NCBI GenBank assembly: GCA_903884535.1
Contig: CAISEZ010000086.1
Span: 1-40,183 of the forward strand
Length of the DNA stretch: 40,183 nt
Source: an uncultured Verrucomicrobia subdivision 3 bacterium
Lineage (GTDB): Bacteria > Verrucomicrobiota > Verrucomicrobiia > Limisphaerales > UBA11358
Reading direction: 5' to 3'
Shown: positions 1-8,545 of the stretch, one piece after another
Layout of the letters: each line of letters starts with the position of its first letter
Position numbering within the stretch: position 1 is the first letter of the stretch
The notes under the pieces: model-generated
Databases searched by the model: none
Seen by the model: only the letters and a program-made list of their open reading frames with translations
Told to the model about the DNA's origin: nothing
Made by a program: the position numbers and the translations under genes

Positions 1-140
1 AATTTGGCGCAGCAAGGAGAACTTGCTGGCGGTTGGCTTGTTTCGAGTTTGATTTTTCATGCCCTACCTTGTGGCAGGGCCCAAACCCGCAAGCCAACCT
101 TTTTTTCTTCAACCCTGAAAACAATGAGTCAGCTGTGAAT

Positions 141-731
141 ATGAAACTTAAATCTTTTCCATCTAGGCCGACGCTCTCAATCCTACTTGCGCTTACGTTA
201 TTAACGCCATGTTTCGCGTGCCGTTTGAATGCGCAAAGTTTCACCTCGAACATTGTTGCGATCATTAACGCTGATTGCAGTGTGGTGGAAGGACAGTCGG
301 GCAGTGCCTTCCTTACAATTACAAACTTTACAACCTTCTACACTGCAACCGCTGTTATCGATTCGATCTCGTTATCGAGTGGTGGTTTGCATTTTCTTTC
401 CGGCGAAGCCGATGACGCAGTGACCAGCTATAGCATAGGTGCCACACCAAGCCTTCCGCTGACCCTGCCACCCGGGTCATGGGCAAATTATCGGATCGAT
501 TTTCAAACGGATGATCTTGTTCACGATACGGATATTGATAGCGGGCTTTGGGCTCTTTGGACTGATGTAATATTTCATTTCGAGGGTGAAGGCCCGAATG
601 CGAGGTATAATATTGGGGCTGCGTTTGTTATTGTGAATGATGTTCCGGAACCGTCATCGATGGGGCTTGCTCTTGTCGGGATGCTTGTATTTTCAGTATG
701 GCGTCTGTGCCACAAGAAGCATGCGTCGTAA
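141..731 (+). CDS. PEP-CTERM sorting domain protein (exported, function unknown)
   Basis: This 196-residue exported protein ends in a recognisable PEP-CTERM signal: a VPEPSS motif, then a hydrophobic helix (GLALVGMLVFSVW), then a basic tail (RLCHKKHAS). In other bacteria such tails are processed by an exosortase and the proteins go to the cell surface or the exopolysaccharide matrix. The start chosen is the ATG at 141, because it gives a normal signal peptide (MKLK, a hydrophobic stretch, and likely cleavage after LNA near residue 31). A start at 33 would put 36 unlikely residues in front. The middle is Ser/Thr/Ile-rich and probably beta-sandwich; I recognise no catalytic motif. No exosortase gene is visible in the window, but an exopolysaccharide export operon lies at the other end. 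Coding use is less GC-rich than in the housekeeping genes, which fits an accessory gene. Confidence 0.85.
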   Translation: MKLKSFPSRPTLSILLALTLLTPCFACRLNAQSFTSNIVAIINADCSVVEGQSGSAFLTITNFTTFYTATAVIDSISLSSGGLHFLSGEADDAVTSYSIGATPSLPLTLPPGSWANYRIDFQTDDLVHDTDIDSGLWALWTDVIFHFEGEGPNARYNIGAAFVIVNDVPEPSSMGLALVGMLVFSVWRLCHKKHAS

Positions 732-807
732 GTCTGATCCCTTCCTGATTGAAAATTTAGCAGGCGATCAAGCGATTGATTCCCAGGCTTGGTGTTCTTC
801 TCAACGC

Positions 808-1023
808 TTAACTTCTCTCTATCCCATCGATGAGAGAAACCTTGTTGGTGCAAGCCACGCCCAGCATGTGTCCCGGCGCGATGCCGTGGCGAACCACGTG
901 CGCGATGCGGAAGGTGATGACGCGTGTCTTGCCCGTGCCCGCGCCGGCGAGGATCAGCACTGGGCCGCGAATGGTTTCAGCGGCCAGGCGTTGCTGCGGA
1001 TTGAGCGTGTTCAGATTCACCAT
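808..1023 (-). pseudogene. 5' remnant of a UvrD/PcrA-type helicase gene
   Basis: The first 61 residues are a clear N-terminus of a superfamily 1A helicase. They contain the Q-motif-like [10 protein letters not shown], the Walker A motif [14 protein letters not shown] (about residues 20-33), the [11 protein letters not shown] segment and the start of motif Ia (CTNK). Similarity stops abruptly after the lysine near base 841, and the frame closes ten unrelated residues later. Intact UvrD/PcrA proteins are about 650-750 residues, so more than 90% is missing. The fragment is divergent from topB, so a promoter for it would lie in 1024-1137. It is either the scar of a deletion or rearrangement, or a genome-assembly junction; the unrelated PEP-CTERM gene now occupies the position where the helicase should continue. 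Confidence 0.8.
813..838. repeat. Short inverted repeat at the uvrD breakpoint
   Basis: TTCTCTC at 813-819 is the exact reverse complement of GAGAGAA at 832-838, with a 12-base spacer. It lies within a few bases of the point (about 841) where helicase homology ends. It is short enough to occur by chance, so a role in the break is only a possibility. Confidence 0.35.
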
Positions 1024-1105
1024 CGGGCGCGCAGTCTAATTCGCCACCAAATGAACGCAAGCGCGCAGGTTTTTTTATTATTTTGTTTCCCAAAAATAAA
1101 ATTTA

Positions 1106-1117
1106 AGTTGCGCAACT
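1106..1117. promoter_or_regulatory. Perfect 12-bp palindrome upstream of topB
   Basis: AGTTGCGCAACT is a perfect dyad 20 bases before the topB start. It follows an AT-rich stretch (about 1070-1105) that could hold promoter elements for topB or for the divergent helicase remnant. A symmetric dyad here would suit a repressor operator, but no regulator is identified. Confidence 0.3.
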
Positions 1118-1137
1118 GCCATCGCGCGGCTTAAAGA

Positions 1138-3948
1138 ATGGCACGTCGCATGGGAAAAACTCTTATCATCGCAGAAAAGCCGTCCGTCGCCGGAGACATC
1201 TCCAAGGCGCTCGGCAAGTTCGAAAAGAACGCAGACTTCTACGAAAATGACCACTACGTCATCTCGTCGGCGGTCGGCCATTTGCTCACCATCGCCGTGC
1301 CGGAACAGTTCGAGGTGAAGCGCGGCAAATGGACGTTCGCGCATCTGCCGGTCATCCCGCCGCACTTTGATCTGTTGCCCATCGAAAAAAATGAGGCACG
1401 GCTGAAAGTGCTTGTGAAACTCATCAAACGCAAAGATGTCACGGCCATCGTAAATGCGTGCGACGCCGGCCGCGAAGGTGAATTGATTTTCCGTTACATC
1501 GTTCAATACGCCAAAGCCAAACAGCCCATCCAGCGCCTCTGGCTGCAATCCATGACGCCCGCGGCGATCCGCGACGGCTTCGCGCACCTGCGCACGGACG
1601 GCGAAATGATCCCGCTGGCCGACGCGGCGACGTGCCGCAGCGAGAGCGACTGGCTCATCGGCATCAACGGCACGCGCGCCATGACGGCGTTCAATTCCAA
1701 GACCGGCGGCTTTCATCTCACGACGGTCGGCCGCGTGCAGACGCCGACGCTGGCGATTCTGGTCGAGCGCGAGGAGAAGATTAAAAAATTTATTCCGCGC
1801 AATTATTGGGAAATCCACGGCACGTTCGGCGCGCAGGCGGGCGAATATGCCGGGCGCTGGTTCGATGAAAAGTTTTCCAAAAAGGAAGGCGACGACCAGC
1901 TCAAGCAGGAGCGCGTCTGGGACGTCTCTTTCGCCGAAGCCATCAAGGCGAAATGTCTCGGCCAGCCGGGCATCGTCACCGAGGAAAGCAAGCCGACGAC
2001 CTCGATGTCCCCGCAGCTTTACGATCTGACAACGCTGCAACGCGAAGCGAACGGACGATTCGGTTTCTCCGCCAAGAACACGCTCGGCCTAGCTCAGGCG
2101 CTCTACGAAAAGCATAAGGTGCTGACGTATCCGAGAACGGATTCACGCGCGCTGCCGGAGGATTATTTGGAGACGGTCAAGACGACGATGGTCATGCTCG
2201 CGGACACGAATTACCGCACGCCGGCGGAAACGATTTTGAAAAACGGCTGGGTGCGTCCAAACAAACGCATCTTTAATAATGCGAAAGTGTCGGATCACTT
2301 TGCAATTATTCCCACGACGGTGGCGCCGAAACATCTGAGCGAGCCGGAACAGAAGCTTTACGACCTCGTCACGAAACGGTTTCTCGCGATTTTTTATCCG
2401 GCGGCGGAATTTCTCGTGACCACGCGCATCACGCGCGTTGAGAGCGAGCCGTTCAGGAGCGAAGGCAAAGTGATGGTCAACGCCGGCTGGCTCGCGGTCT
2501 ATGGCAAGGAAGCGGCGGAATCGGACGACACGCCGAGCCTCGTGCCGGTGAAGGCGGGCGAAATCGTCAAGACCGAGAAAATCGAAGTCGAGGCGAACGT
2601 CACCAAACCGCCGGCGCGCTACACGGAAGCGACGCTGCTCGGCGCGATGGAAGGCGCGGGCAAATTGATCGAGGACGACGACCTGCGCGAGGCCATGCAC
2701 GACAAAGGTCTCGGCACGCCCGCGACGCGCGCGACCATCATCGAAGGTTTGCTCTGGGAAAAATATATTCACCGCAACGGCCGCGAATTGCAGCCGACGG
2801 CCAAGGCATTTTCCATCATCACGCTGCTGCGCGGGTTGGAAATTCCGCAGCTCTGCTCGCCGGAACTCACGGGCGAATGGGAATTCAAGTTGAACCTCAT
2901 GGCGCGCGGCAAAATGAAGCGCGACGATTTCATGAAGGAAATCGCCGATGCGACGCGCGACATGGTCGCGAAGGCGAAGTTGCATGAGAGCGACACGGTT
3001 CCCGGTGATTTCGGCAAGCTCAACGTGCCGTGCCCGAAATGCGGCGGCGAGATTCACGAGAACTACAAAAAGTTCCAGTGCCAGAAATGTGATTTCGCGC
3101 TCTGGAAAATCGTGGCCAGCCGGCAATTGGAAATTTTTGAGGTTGAGGAGCTGATCAGCAAGGGAACGGTCGGGCCGTTGCAAGGGTTTCGCAGCAAGCA
3201 AGGTTTCCCGTTCGCGGCCATCATCAAGATGGGCGCGGAGTTCAAGCCGGAGTTTGATTTTGGCAACGACCAGAACAAGGACGGCGAAGCGAGTGCGCCG
3301 GTGGATTTCACTGGCAAGGAACCGCTCGGCAAATGTCCCGCCTGCGGCGGCAATGTCTACGACGCGGGCATGAATTATATTTGCGAGAAGGCGACCGGCC
3401 CGGACAAGACCTGCAAGTTCCGTAGCGGCAAAATCATTTTGCAGCAGACCATCGAGCCGGCGCAGGTCCAAAAACTGCTCGCGACGGGCAAGACGGATTT
3501 GCTCAAGGGCTTTGTCTCGAAGAAAAACAACCGCAAGTTCGAGGCGTTTCTCGTGCTGAAAGACGGCAAGACGGCGTTTGAATTTGCGCCGCGCGAGAAG
3601 AAGGGAAAAGGCGCGGCCAAATCAAATTCCGAGCCGCTGCCGAAAATTGATTTCACCGGCAAGGAACCGATTGGCAAATGTCCGAAGTGCGGCGGCAACG
3701 TGTTCGACACGGAAGCCGGTTACCTGTGCGAAAAATCGCAACTGGATGCGAAGGCGTGCAAATTCAAGATTGGCAAAACCATTTTGGAGCAGCCAATCGA
3801 GCTGCCGCAGGCGCAGAAAATTCTCGCTGAGCACAAGAGCGATTTACTCGACAAATTTATTTCCAAGGCGGGCAAGCCGTTCCCGGCGTTTCTGGTGATG
3901 GATGGCAAGGGCAAGATCACCTTTGAATTTCCGCCGCGCGACGAATAA
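1138..3948 (+). CDS. topB: DNA topoisomerase III (type IA) with three C-terminal zinc-ribbon units
   Basis: This type IA topoisomerase relaxes or decatenates DNA through a transient 5'-phosphotyrosine link. The Toprim domain occupies about residues 1-150, with IIAEKPSVAGDISKALG at the N-terminus and the metal-binding D109-A-G-R-E113-G-E115. The active-site tyrosine is Y331 in the motif LTYPRTDSRALP. A long C-terminal extension holds three modules that each start with a CPxCGG knuckle (C632, C733, C848) followed by a topo-C-repeat-like stretch (KxLL or KxDLLxxFxSKxxKxFxAFLV). The second and third modules are clearly related to each other. The 936-residue length is typical for TopB with an added tail. 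The start at 1138 (MARRMGK) is uncertain; the ATG at 1150 (MGKTLII) is equally good by homology. The methyltransferase gene follows 21 bases after the stop. Confidence 0.95.
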   Translation: MARRMGKTLIIAEKPSVAGDISKALGKFEKNADFYENDHYVISSAVGHLLTIAVPEQFEVKRGKWTFAHLPVIPPHFDLLPIEKNEARLKVLVKLIKRKDVTAIVNACDAGREGELIFRYIVQYAKAKQPIQRLWLQSMTPAAIRDGFAHLRTDGEMIPLADAATCRSESDWLIGINGTRAMTAFNSKTGGFHLTTVGRVQTPTLAILVEREEKIKKFIPRNYWEIHGTFGAQAGEYAGRWFDEKFSKKEGDDQLKQERVWDVSFAEAIKAKCLGQPGIVTEESKPTTSMSPQLYDLTTLQREANGRFGFSAKNTLGLAQALYEKHKVLTYPRTDSRALPEDYLETVKTTMVMLADTNYRTPAETILKNGWVRPNKRIFNNAKVSDHFAIIPTTVAPKHLSEPEQKLYDLVTKRFLAIFYPAAEFLVTTRITRVESEPFRSEGKVMVNAGWLAVYGKEAAESDDTPSLVPVKAGEIVKTEKIEVEANVTKPPARYTEATLLGAMEGAGKLIEDDDLREAMHDKGLGTPATRATIIEGLLWEKYIHRNGRELQPTAKAFSIITLLRGLEIPQLCSPELTGEWEFKLNLMARGKMKRDDFMKEIADATRDMVAKAKLHESDTVPGDFGKLNVPCPKCGGEIHENYKKFQCQKCDFALWKIVASRQLEIFEVEELISKGTVGPLQGFRSKQGFPFAAIIKMGAEFKPEFDFGNDQNKDGEASAPVDFTGKEPLGKCPACGGNVYDAGMNYICEKATGPDKTCKFRSGKIILQQTIEPAQVQKLLATGKTDLLKGFVSKKNNRKFEAFLVLKDGKTAFEFAPREKKGKGAAKSNSEPLPKIDFTGKEPIGKCPKCGGNVFDTEAGYLCEKSQLDAKACKFKIGKTILEQPIELPQAQKILAEHKSDLLDKFISKAGKPFPAFLVMDGKGKITFEFPPRDE

Positions 3949-3969
3949 TTCAATTGGGGTGCTTGAATT

Positions 3970-4701
3970 GTGAACATCAAAGATATTCATGAGAATTGGA
4001 CGGCGCTCGGGCAGGACGATCCGATGTGGGTGGTGTTGACCGATCCGGCCAAAAAGAATGGCGGTTGGCAGCCAGAGGAGTTTTTTGCGACCGGCCGCGG
4101 AGAAATCCGGGACGTGTTGGAAAAAATCAAGCAGGCGGGGATTGGCCTGAAGTTCGGCCGCGCGCTGGATTTCGGCTGTGGCTTGGGCCGGCTGTCGCAG
4201 CCCTTGGGCGAGGTGTTTGCCGTGGTGGATGGCGTGGACGTCTCGGCCTCGATGATTGAAAAGGCGCAAGCATTCAACCGGCTGCCGGCGAAAGTTTTTT
4301 ATCACTTGAATGTGCGGACGGACTTGAACACCTTCGCGGCCGACAGCTACGATTTTATTTATTCCGCCATTTGTCTGCAGCACATTCCCACAAAATTCCA
4401 GAAGGCTTACATCGCCGGTTTCATGCGCCTGCTGCGGCCCGGCGGCGCGGCCTGTTTTCAGGCGATCCATGCGCATGGCTGGCGGCAATGGGTGCCGGAT
4501 ATGGCGGTGGACCTCTATCGAAAGTGGAAAAACCGGGGCAAGCCATTTATTCCGATGCACGGCGTGCCGGTGAATCAGGTGCGCGCCATCATCGAAGCCG
4601 GTGGTGGCAAGGTGCAAAAAATCGTCACCACGCCCTACGGCGGCTTTGAGTCGCGATTTGGGCACGATGTTTACTTCGTCATCAAATCCATTCCGGCCTG
4701 A
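3970..4701 (+). CDS. Class I SAM-dependent methyltransferase
   Basis: This 243-residue protein has the Rossmann-type methyltransferase motif I (ALDFGCGLGRLSQPLG, with D67 and the following glycines). It continues with a motif II-like acidic turn (VDGVDVSASMIEKA), a motif IV region (YDFIYSAICLQHIP) and the post-motif RLLRPGGAACFQ. This matches the methyltransferase-11/25 families; the substrate cannot be told. The N-terminal stretch MWVVLTDPAKKNGGW is typical of a subgroup often found near glycosyl or lipid genes, but no such partner is adjacent here. The start is a GTG preceded by a GGGG tract about 12 bases upstream. It is probably co-transcribed with topB and the hydrolase that follows. Confidence 0.85.
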   Translation: MNIKDIHENWTALGQDDPMWVVLTDPAKKNGGWQPEEFFATGRGEIRDVLEKIKQAGIGLKFGRALDFGCGLGRLSQPLGEVFAVVDGVDVSASMIEKAQAFNRLPAKVFYHLNVRTDLNTFAADSYDFIYSAICLQHIPTKFQKAYIAGFMRLLRPGGAACFQAIHAHGWRQWVPDMAVDLYRKWKNRGKPFIPMHGVPVNQVRAIIEAGGGKVQKIVTTPYGGFESRFGHDVYFVIKSIPA

Positions 4702-4724
4702 AGCCTGGCGATGGTCTGATTTCC

Positions 4725-5483
4725 ATGCGGCTGCATTTCAAAGAATCTGGTCAGGGCCGGCCGGTCATTTTATTGCACGGACTGTTTGGTTCTTCTGACA
4801 ACTGGCATCACATCGGCCTGCGGCTGGCGGAATCGTTTCGCGTTTTCGCCCTGGATCAGCGCAATCACGGCCAGTCGCCGCACAGCGAGGAGATGGATTA
4901 TCCGCTGATGGCGGCCGATGTGAATAAATTCATGGCGGCGCGCGGGCTGACAACGGCCCTGGTCATCGGCCATTCGATGGGCGGCAAAACGGCGATGCAG
5001 TTCGCCCTGCAGTTTCCGGAACGGGTCGAAAAACTGGTCGTGGCGGACATGGCGCCGCGCCAATACGCGCCAGCGCACGACAAAATTTTCGCCGCGCAGC
5101 TGGCGCTGGATTTGAAATTATTTTTCACCCGACAGGAAATTGAAGACGCGCTGGCACCGGAAATTCCCAATCTCGTTCTGCGCCGGTTTCTGCTGAAAAA
5201 TCTGGGCCGCAATGCGACCGGTGAGTTTTTCTGGAAAATCAATCTGCGCGGTTTGGCGGAAAATTATCTCCGGCTCGGCGCGCCGGTTTTTGCGCTGGCT
5301 CCGTTTGTGAAGCCGGCATTGTTCATTCGCGGCGGCAAATCCAATTACATAAAGCCCGAGGATGAACCGCTGATCCGGGAATTGTTTCCGCAGGCGCAAA
5401 TCCAAACGATTGCCGCCGCGAGCCACTGGGTTCACGCGGATCAGCCGGAGGAATTTTTGCGGTTGGTGCTGGGATTTCTTTGA
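4725..5483 (+). CDS. Alpha/beta-hydrolase (YbfF-like esterase family)
   Basis: This is a 252-residue alpha/beta-fold hydrolase. The oxyanion region is LLHGLFGSSDNWH (about residues 18-30), the nucleophile elbow is GHSMGG with S84, the strand motif RNHGQSPHS fits the family, and the catalytic histidine is H234 in ASHWVHADQPEEF. The pattern HGLFGSSDNW plus DQRNHGQS closely follows the YbfF / abhydrolase-domain-11 type of short acyl esterases. The natural substrate is unknown. The ATG at 4725 follows the methyltransferase stop by 23 bases, which suggests one transcript. Confidence 0.88.
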   Translation: MRLHFKESGQGRPVILLHGLFGSSDNWHHIGLRLAESFRVFALDQRNHGQSPHSEEMDYPLMAADVNKFMAARGLTTALVIGHSMGGKTAMQFALQFPERVEKLVVADMAPRQYAPAHDKIFAAQLALDLKLFFTRQEIEDALAPEIPNLVLRRFLLKNLGRNATGEFFWKINLRGLAENYLRLGAPVFALAPFVKPALFIRGGKSNYIKPEDEPLIRELFPQAQIQTIAAASHWVHADQPEEFLRLVLGFL

Positions 5484-5488
5484 AAACT

Positions 5489-5550
5489 CGAAAGACACGA
5501 ACCACACGAAAATGATTTTTGAAATTCTTTCGTGTGTTTCTGTGTTTCGT
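5489..5550. repeat. Dispersed hairpin repeat (imperfect inverted repeat)
   Basis: The left arm (5489-5511, cgaaagacacgaaccacacg...) is almost the reverse complement of the right arm (5528-5550), with a 16-base AT-rich loop. Sequences of this kind, rich in CACGAA and TTCGTG, are familiar to me as intergenic dispersed repeats in many environmental bacterial genomes. It sits between the hydrolase stop and xerC, where a transcript would fold into a long stem. There is no T-run after the stem, so it is not a normal intrinsic terminator. Confidence 0.7.
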
Positions 5551-5568
5551 GGTTAAAAATTCTTTTCG

Positions 5569-6564
5569 ATGGAAATGCCGCCTTCCGCCCCGCCTGCAAT
5601 CCGCGACCAGTGGATCGGGAAATTTCTCGCGCATCTGGCGACGGACCGCGGCGCGTCGGTTTACACGCAGCGCAATTATTCGCAGGCGCTGCTGGAATTT
5701 TCCCGCTGGCAAAATCAAAGTCCAAAGCCTGAAGTCCAAACTCCAAAGTCCGTGCCGGCGGTCGCCTGGGAAAAATTGACGCGGGAAGATTTCCGCAGCT
5801 TCGTCAGATTTCTGGGGCGAAATAATCTGAGCCGCGCGGCGGTGCAGTTGCGGTTTTCCGCGTTGCGGACCTTTTTCAAATTTCTGATGCGGCACGGCGT
5901 CGTGGAAAGTTTGCCGATCAAAAATCTTTCGCTGCCGAAACCGGAAAAGCGGCTGCCACGCTTTTTGACGCAGTCGCAGATGGAAGCGCTGCTCGTCGCG
6001 CCGGCAAAATTGCTGGAAACGCAAAAACAAAAAAAGGGGCCGGGCCGGCCGATCTCGGCGGAGGTTTGCCTGCGCGATATCGCGGTGCTGGAAACGATTT
6101 ACTCCTGCGGCTTGCGCGTCAGCGAGCTGTGCGGCTTGCGCGCGGACGACATCGATTGGAGCGAACAAATTGTCCGTGTTCGCGGCAAAGGAAAAAAGGA
6201 ACGGCTCGTGCCGATTGGCCAGCCGGCGTTGAAGGCAATTGAAGATTATTGGAACACGCTGCTTGAGCCGCCCGCAGGTTTTAACTCGGTTTTTTGTTCC
6301 GATACCAAAAATGCCGGTCCGCTGTCGCCGCTGCAACTCTCGCGGCGGCTGAAAAATTATCTCGCGATTGCTGGCCTCGACCCAAAGCTTACGCCGCACA
6401 AATTGCGGCACAGCTACGCCACGCATCTGCTGGACGCCGGCGCGGATTTGCGCAGCGTGCAGGAACTGCTCGGCCACGCGCACCTCATCACGACGCAGGT
6501 TTACACGCACGTCACCACCGAGCGGCTGAAGAAGGCTTACGACGCGGCGCATCCACGGGCGTGA
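5569..6564 (+). CDS. xerC: Tyrosine recombinase XerC/XerD with an in-frame repeat insertion
   Basis: This is a site-specific tyrosine recombinase, expected to resolve chromosome dimers at dif together with a partner. The N-terminal SAM-like core-binding domain spans about residues 10-125. The catalytic domain carries R183 (SCGLRVSELCGL), the HKLRHSYATHLL box (H277, R280), the LLGHAHL histidine and the nucleophile Y312 (TTQVYTHV). Length (331) is slightly more than the usual 295-305, and the excess includes residues 49-62 (NQSPKPEVQTPKSV). These are encoded by five imperfect heptamers related to TCCAAAG at 5714-5748, lying in a loop between helices of the N-terminal domain. XerC and XerD cannot be separated by eye. 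No integron or phage genes lie nearby, so a housekeeping role is more likely. Confidence 0.92.
   Translation: MEMPPSAPPAIRDQWIGKFLAHLATDRGASVYTQRNYSQALLEFSRWQNQSPKPEVQTPKSVPAVAWEKLTREDFRSFVRFLGRNNLSRAAVQLRFSALRTFFKFLMRHGVVESLPIKNLSLPKPEKRLPRFLTQSQMEALLVAPAKLLETQKQKKGPGRPISAEVCLRDIAVLETIYSCGLRVSELCGLRADDIDWSEQIVRVRGKGKKERLVPIGQPALKAIEDYWNTLLEPPAGFNSVFCSDTKNAGPLSPLQLSRRLKNYLAIAGLDPKLTPHKLRHSYATHLLDAGADLRSVQELLGHAHLITTQVYTHVTTERLKKAYDAAHPRA
5714..5748. repeat. Heptamer repeat tract inside xerC
   Basis: Five consecutive seven-base units (atcaaag, tccaaag, cctgaag, tccaaac, tccaaag) lie in the reading frame of the recombinase. Because 35 bases are not a multiple of three, the frame is kept by the surrounding junction. 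Similar seven-base arrays with other unit sequences occur at 12699, 25061 and 36720. Confidence 0.75.
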
Positions 6565-6710
6565 CGGGCTGAGGCGGCTCGCAAGAACGCTCACCCCACG
6601 CGAGCAAGCCGATCGAAAGTGTTTGCCAATTTTTGCAAAGCAAATTCAATTGAGTTTCTGTCCGTGTTACGCAAAATCAGAATTAGGGAATTTTTTTCGG
6701 TTCCCAAAAA

Positions 6711-8420
6711 ATGAAATTTGCTTTTTCTTTCCGGCCGAAGTTGGTGGAGGCGTTGAAGAATTATTCGACGCAGACTTTTTTTGCCGACCTCACGGCCGGC
6801 CTGATTGTCGGCATCGTCGCGCTGCCGCTGGCGATGGCGCTGGCGATCGCGTCGGGCTTGAAACCGGAGATTGGCATTTTCACCGCCATTATCGGCGGTT
6901 TTTTAGTTTCGGCGCTGGGCGGTTCACGCGTGCAAATCGGCGGGCCGGCGGGGGCGTTTGTGCCGCTGCTGGCGCCGATTTTAATCCTGCACGGGCCGGA
7001 GGCGCTCGCCGTGTGCGCGCTGATGGCGGGCGTGATTTTATTTGTGCTGGGCGCGTGCAAGCTCGGCACGATGATCCGTTTTATTCCATTTCCAGTCGTG
7101 ACGGGTTTTACGAGCGGCATCGCGATCATTATCATGAGCACGCAGATACGCGATTTCTTCGGGCTGCAAAATAAATTGCCGCCGGATTTCATCGGCAAGC
7201 TGCGCGGGCTGGCGGAAAGTTTTCATCCGAACTGGCCGACGGTTTTGCTGGCCTTGGTCGCGACGCTGGCCATTTGGTTCTGGCCGAAAAAACTGGGCCG
7301 GCGGCTGCCGGGTTCCATCGCGGTCATTTTGCTCGCCTCGGTGGCGGTGAAATTTTTGCATTGGGACGAAAGTTTCGGCATCCAGACGTTGTTCTCGCAG
7401 TTCGGCGAAATGCCGAGCGGCCTGCCCGCGCCACACTGGCCGTCGTTGTCGTTTGATGCGTGGCGCGCGTTGCTCCCGGCGGCGATGACGGTGGCGGTGC
7501 TCGGCGCGATTGAATCGCTGCTGTGCGCTGTGGTGTCGGACGGCATGATTGATGACCGGCACGATTCAAATCAGGAATTGATGGGGCAGGGCGTGGCGAA
7601 CATCGTCGTGGGAATTTTCGGCGGGATGCCGACGACCGGCGTGATAGCGCGCACGGCGACCAATGTGCGGCTGGGCGCGCAGACGCCGGTAGCCGGCATG
7701 ATTCACTCGCTGACGCTGCTCACGATTCTGCTCGTGGCCGCGCCGCTGGCCAAACACATTCCGATGGCGGCGTTGAGCGCGGTGCTGGTGGTGGTGTCGC
7801 TGCGGATGGGCGAGTGGCATCAGTTTGTGCGCTTGAAACGCTGGCCGAAAAGCGACGCGGCGATTTTTTTATGCGCGTTCAGTTTGACCGTGATGCTGGA
7901 TTTGCCAACGGCGGTGGGCACGTCGCTGATTCTGGCTTCGGCACTGCTGGTGAAGCGGCTCGCCGAAACGGCGCAGGTGACGCCGGATTCGGAAGTGACG
8001 CAGGGCAATGCGCCCGGCCAGCAGACAGCGGGAAGAAATATTCCGGACGGCGTGATGGTCTTCCGCGTTTTCGGCGCGTTCTTTTTTGGCGCGGCGGACA
8101 AATTGGAATCGTCGTTGCGTGATGCCGGCCAATTGCCTGAAGTTTTAATTTTGCGCATGCGCGACGTGCTGGCGCTGGACGCGACGGGTTTGGACGCGCT
8201 GGAAGATTTGCTGGAAAAATTGCGGATCAAGAGGAAAGATCTGGTTTTGTGCGGGCCGCACTCGCAGCCGTTGTTTGCTTTGACGCGCGCGGGGTTTTTG
8301 GACAAGATAGGCATGGACAATGTCTGCGGCGACATGGAAGCGTCGCTGGCGCGGGCGCGGGAGATTCTCGACCTGAAGAAAAATAAAAAAACTATTGACA
8401 GTCGGGGGATTGTTCCGTAA
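6711..8420 (+). CDS. SulP/SLC26-family inorganic anion transporter with STAS domain
   Basis: This 569-residue inner-membrane protein has about 12-14 hydrophobic segments in the first 430 residues. It includes the SulP hallmark near the N-terminus (DLTAGLIVGIVALPLAMALAIASG) and the motifs GPAGAFVPLL and FTSGIAIIIMSTQ. A cytoplasmic STAS domain follows at about residues 445-560, with LALDATGLDAL as its anti-sigma-antagonist-like loop. Family members carry sulfate, bicarbonate or other anions, usually with H+ or Na+; the substrate cannot be read from sequence. No carbonic anhydrase or sulfate-assimilation gene is adjacent. The ATG at 6711 follows a GGGAA...TTCCC inverted repeat (about 6687-6706). 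A consensus TTGACA lies inside its last codons and may drive the downstream tRNA-tuf cluster. Confidence 0.93.
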   Translation: MKFAFSFRPKLVEALKNYSTQTFFADLTAGLIVGIVALPLAMALAIASGLKPEIGIFTAIIGGFLVSALGGSRVQIGGPAGAFVPLLAPILILHGPEALAVCALMAGVILFVLGACKLGTMIRFIPFPVVTGFTSGIAIIIMSTQIRDFFGLQNKLPPDFIGKLRGLAESFHPNWPTVLLALVATLAIWFWPKKLGRRLPGSIAVILLASVAVKFLHWDESFGIQTLFSQFGEMPSGLPAPHWPSLSFDAWRALLPAAMTVAVLGAIESLLCAVVSDGMIDDRHDSNQELMGQGVANIVVGIFGGMPTTGVIARTATNVRLGAQTPVAGMIHSLTLLTILLVAAPLAKHIPMAALSAVLVVVSLRMGEWHQFVRLKRWPKSDAAIFLCAFSLTVMLDLPTAVGTSLILASALLVKRLAETAQVTPDSEVTQGNAPGQQTAGRNIPDGVMVFRVFGAFFFGAADKLESSLRDAGQLPEVLILRMRDVLALDATGLDALEDLLEKLRIKRKDLVLCGPHSQPLFALTRAGFLDKIGMDNVCGDMEASLARAREILDLKKNKKTIDSRGIVP

Positions 8421-8423
8421 TTT
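8395..8423 (+). promoter_or_regulatory. Candidate sigma-70 promoter for the tRNA-Thr/tuf cluster
   Basis: A perfect -35 box TTGACA (8395-8400) is followed after 17 bases by TAATTT (8418-8423), a poor -10 match. It overlaps the end of the SulP gene and lies about 125 bases before tRNA-Thr. The spacing and the highly expressed genes downstream favour a promoter here, but the -10 is weak. Confidence 0.4.
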
Positions 8424-8545
8424 CCCGACCGTCAGAGCCGTAAAAACGTCCAAAACACCGCCAGCCCCTCGAATTTCAGGAGAAAATTGAGTGGTTAGGT
8501 TTTTTGTCGCTTTACGATTCGGGCTTGAACAAAAGATTTTTGGAT

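Noticed and set aside
2143..3471. 442-codon open frame antisense to topB
   Set aside because: Low-complexity Arg/Leu/Ala translation opposite a clear topoisomerase.
6564..6710. Possible terminator between xerC and the SulP gene
   Set aside because: The only inverted repeat (GGGAA...TTCCC) is 5 bp with the T-run in the loop, not after the stem.
8401..8428. GTCGGG...CCCGAC inverted repeat as the SulP terminator
   Set aside because: Only 6 bp with a 16-base loop and no T-run; it overlaps the candidate promoter instead.
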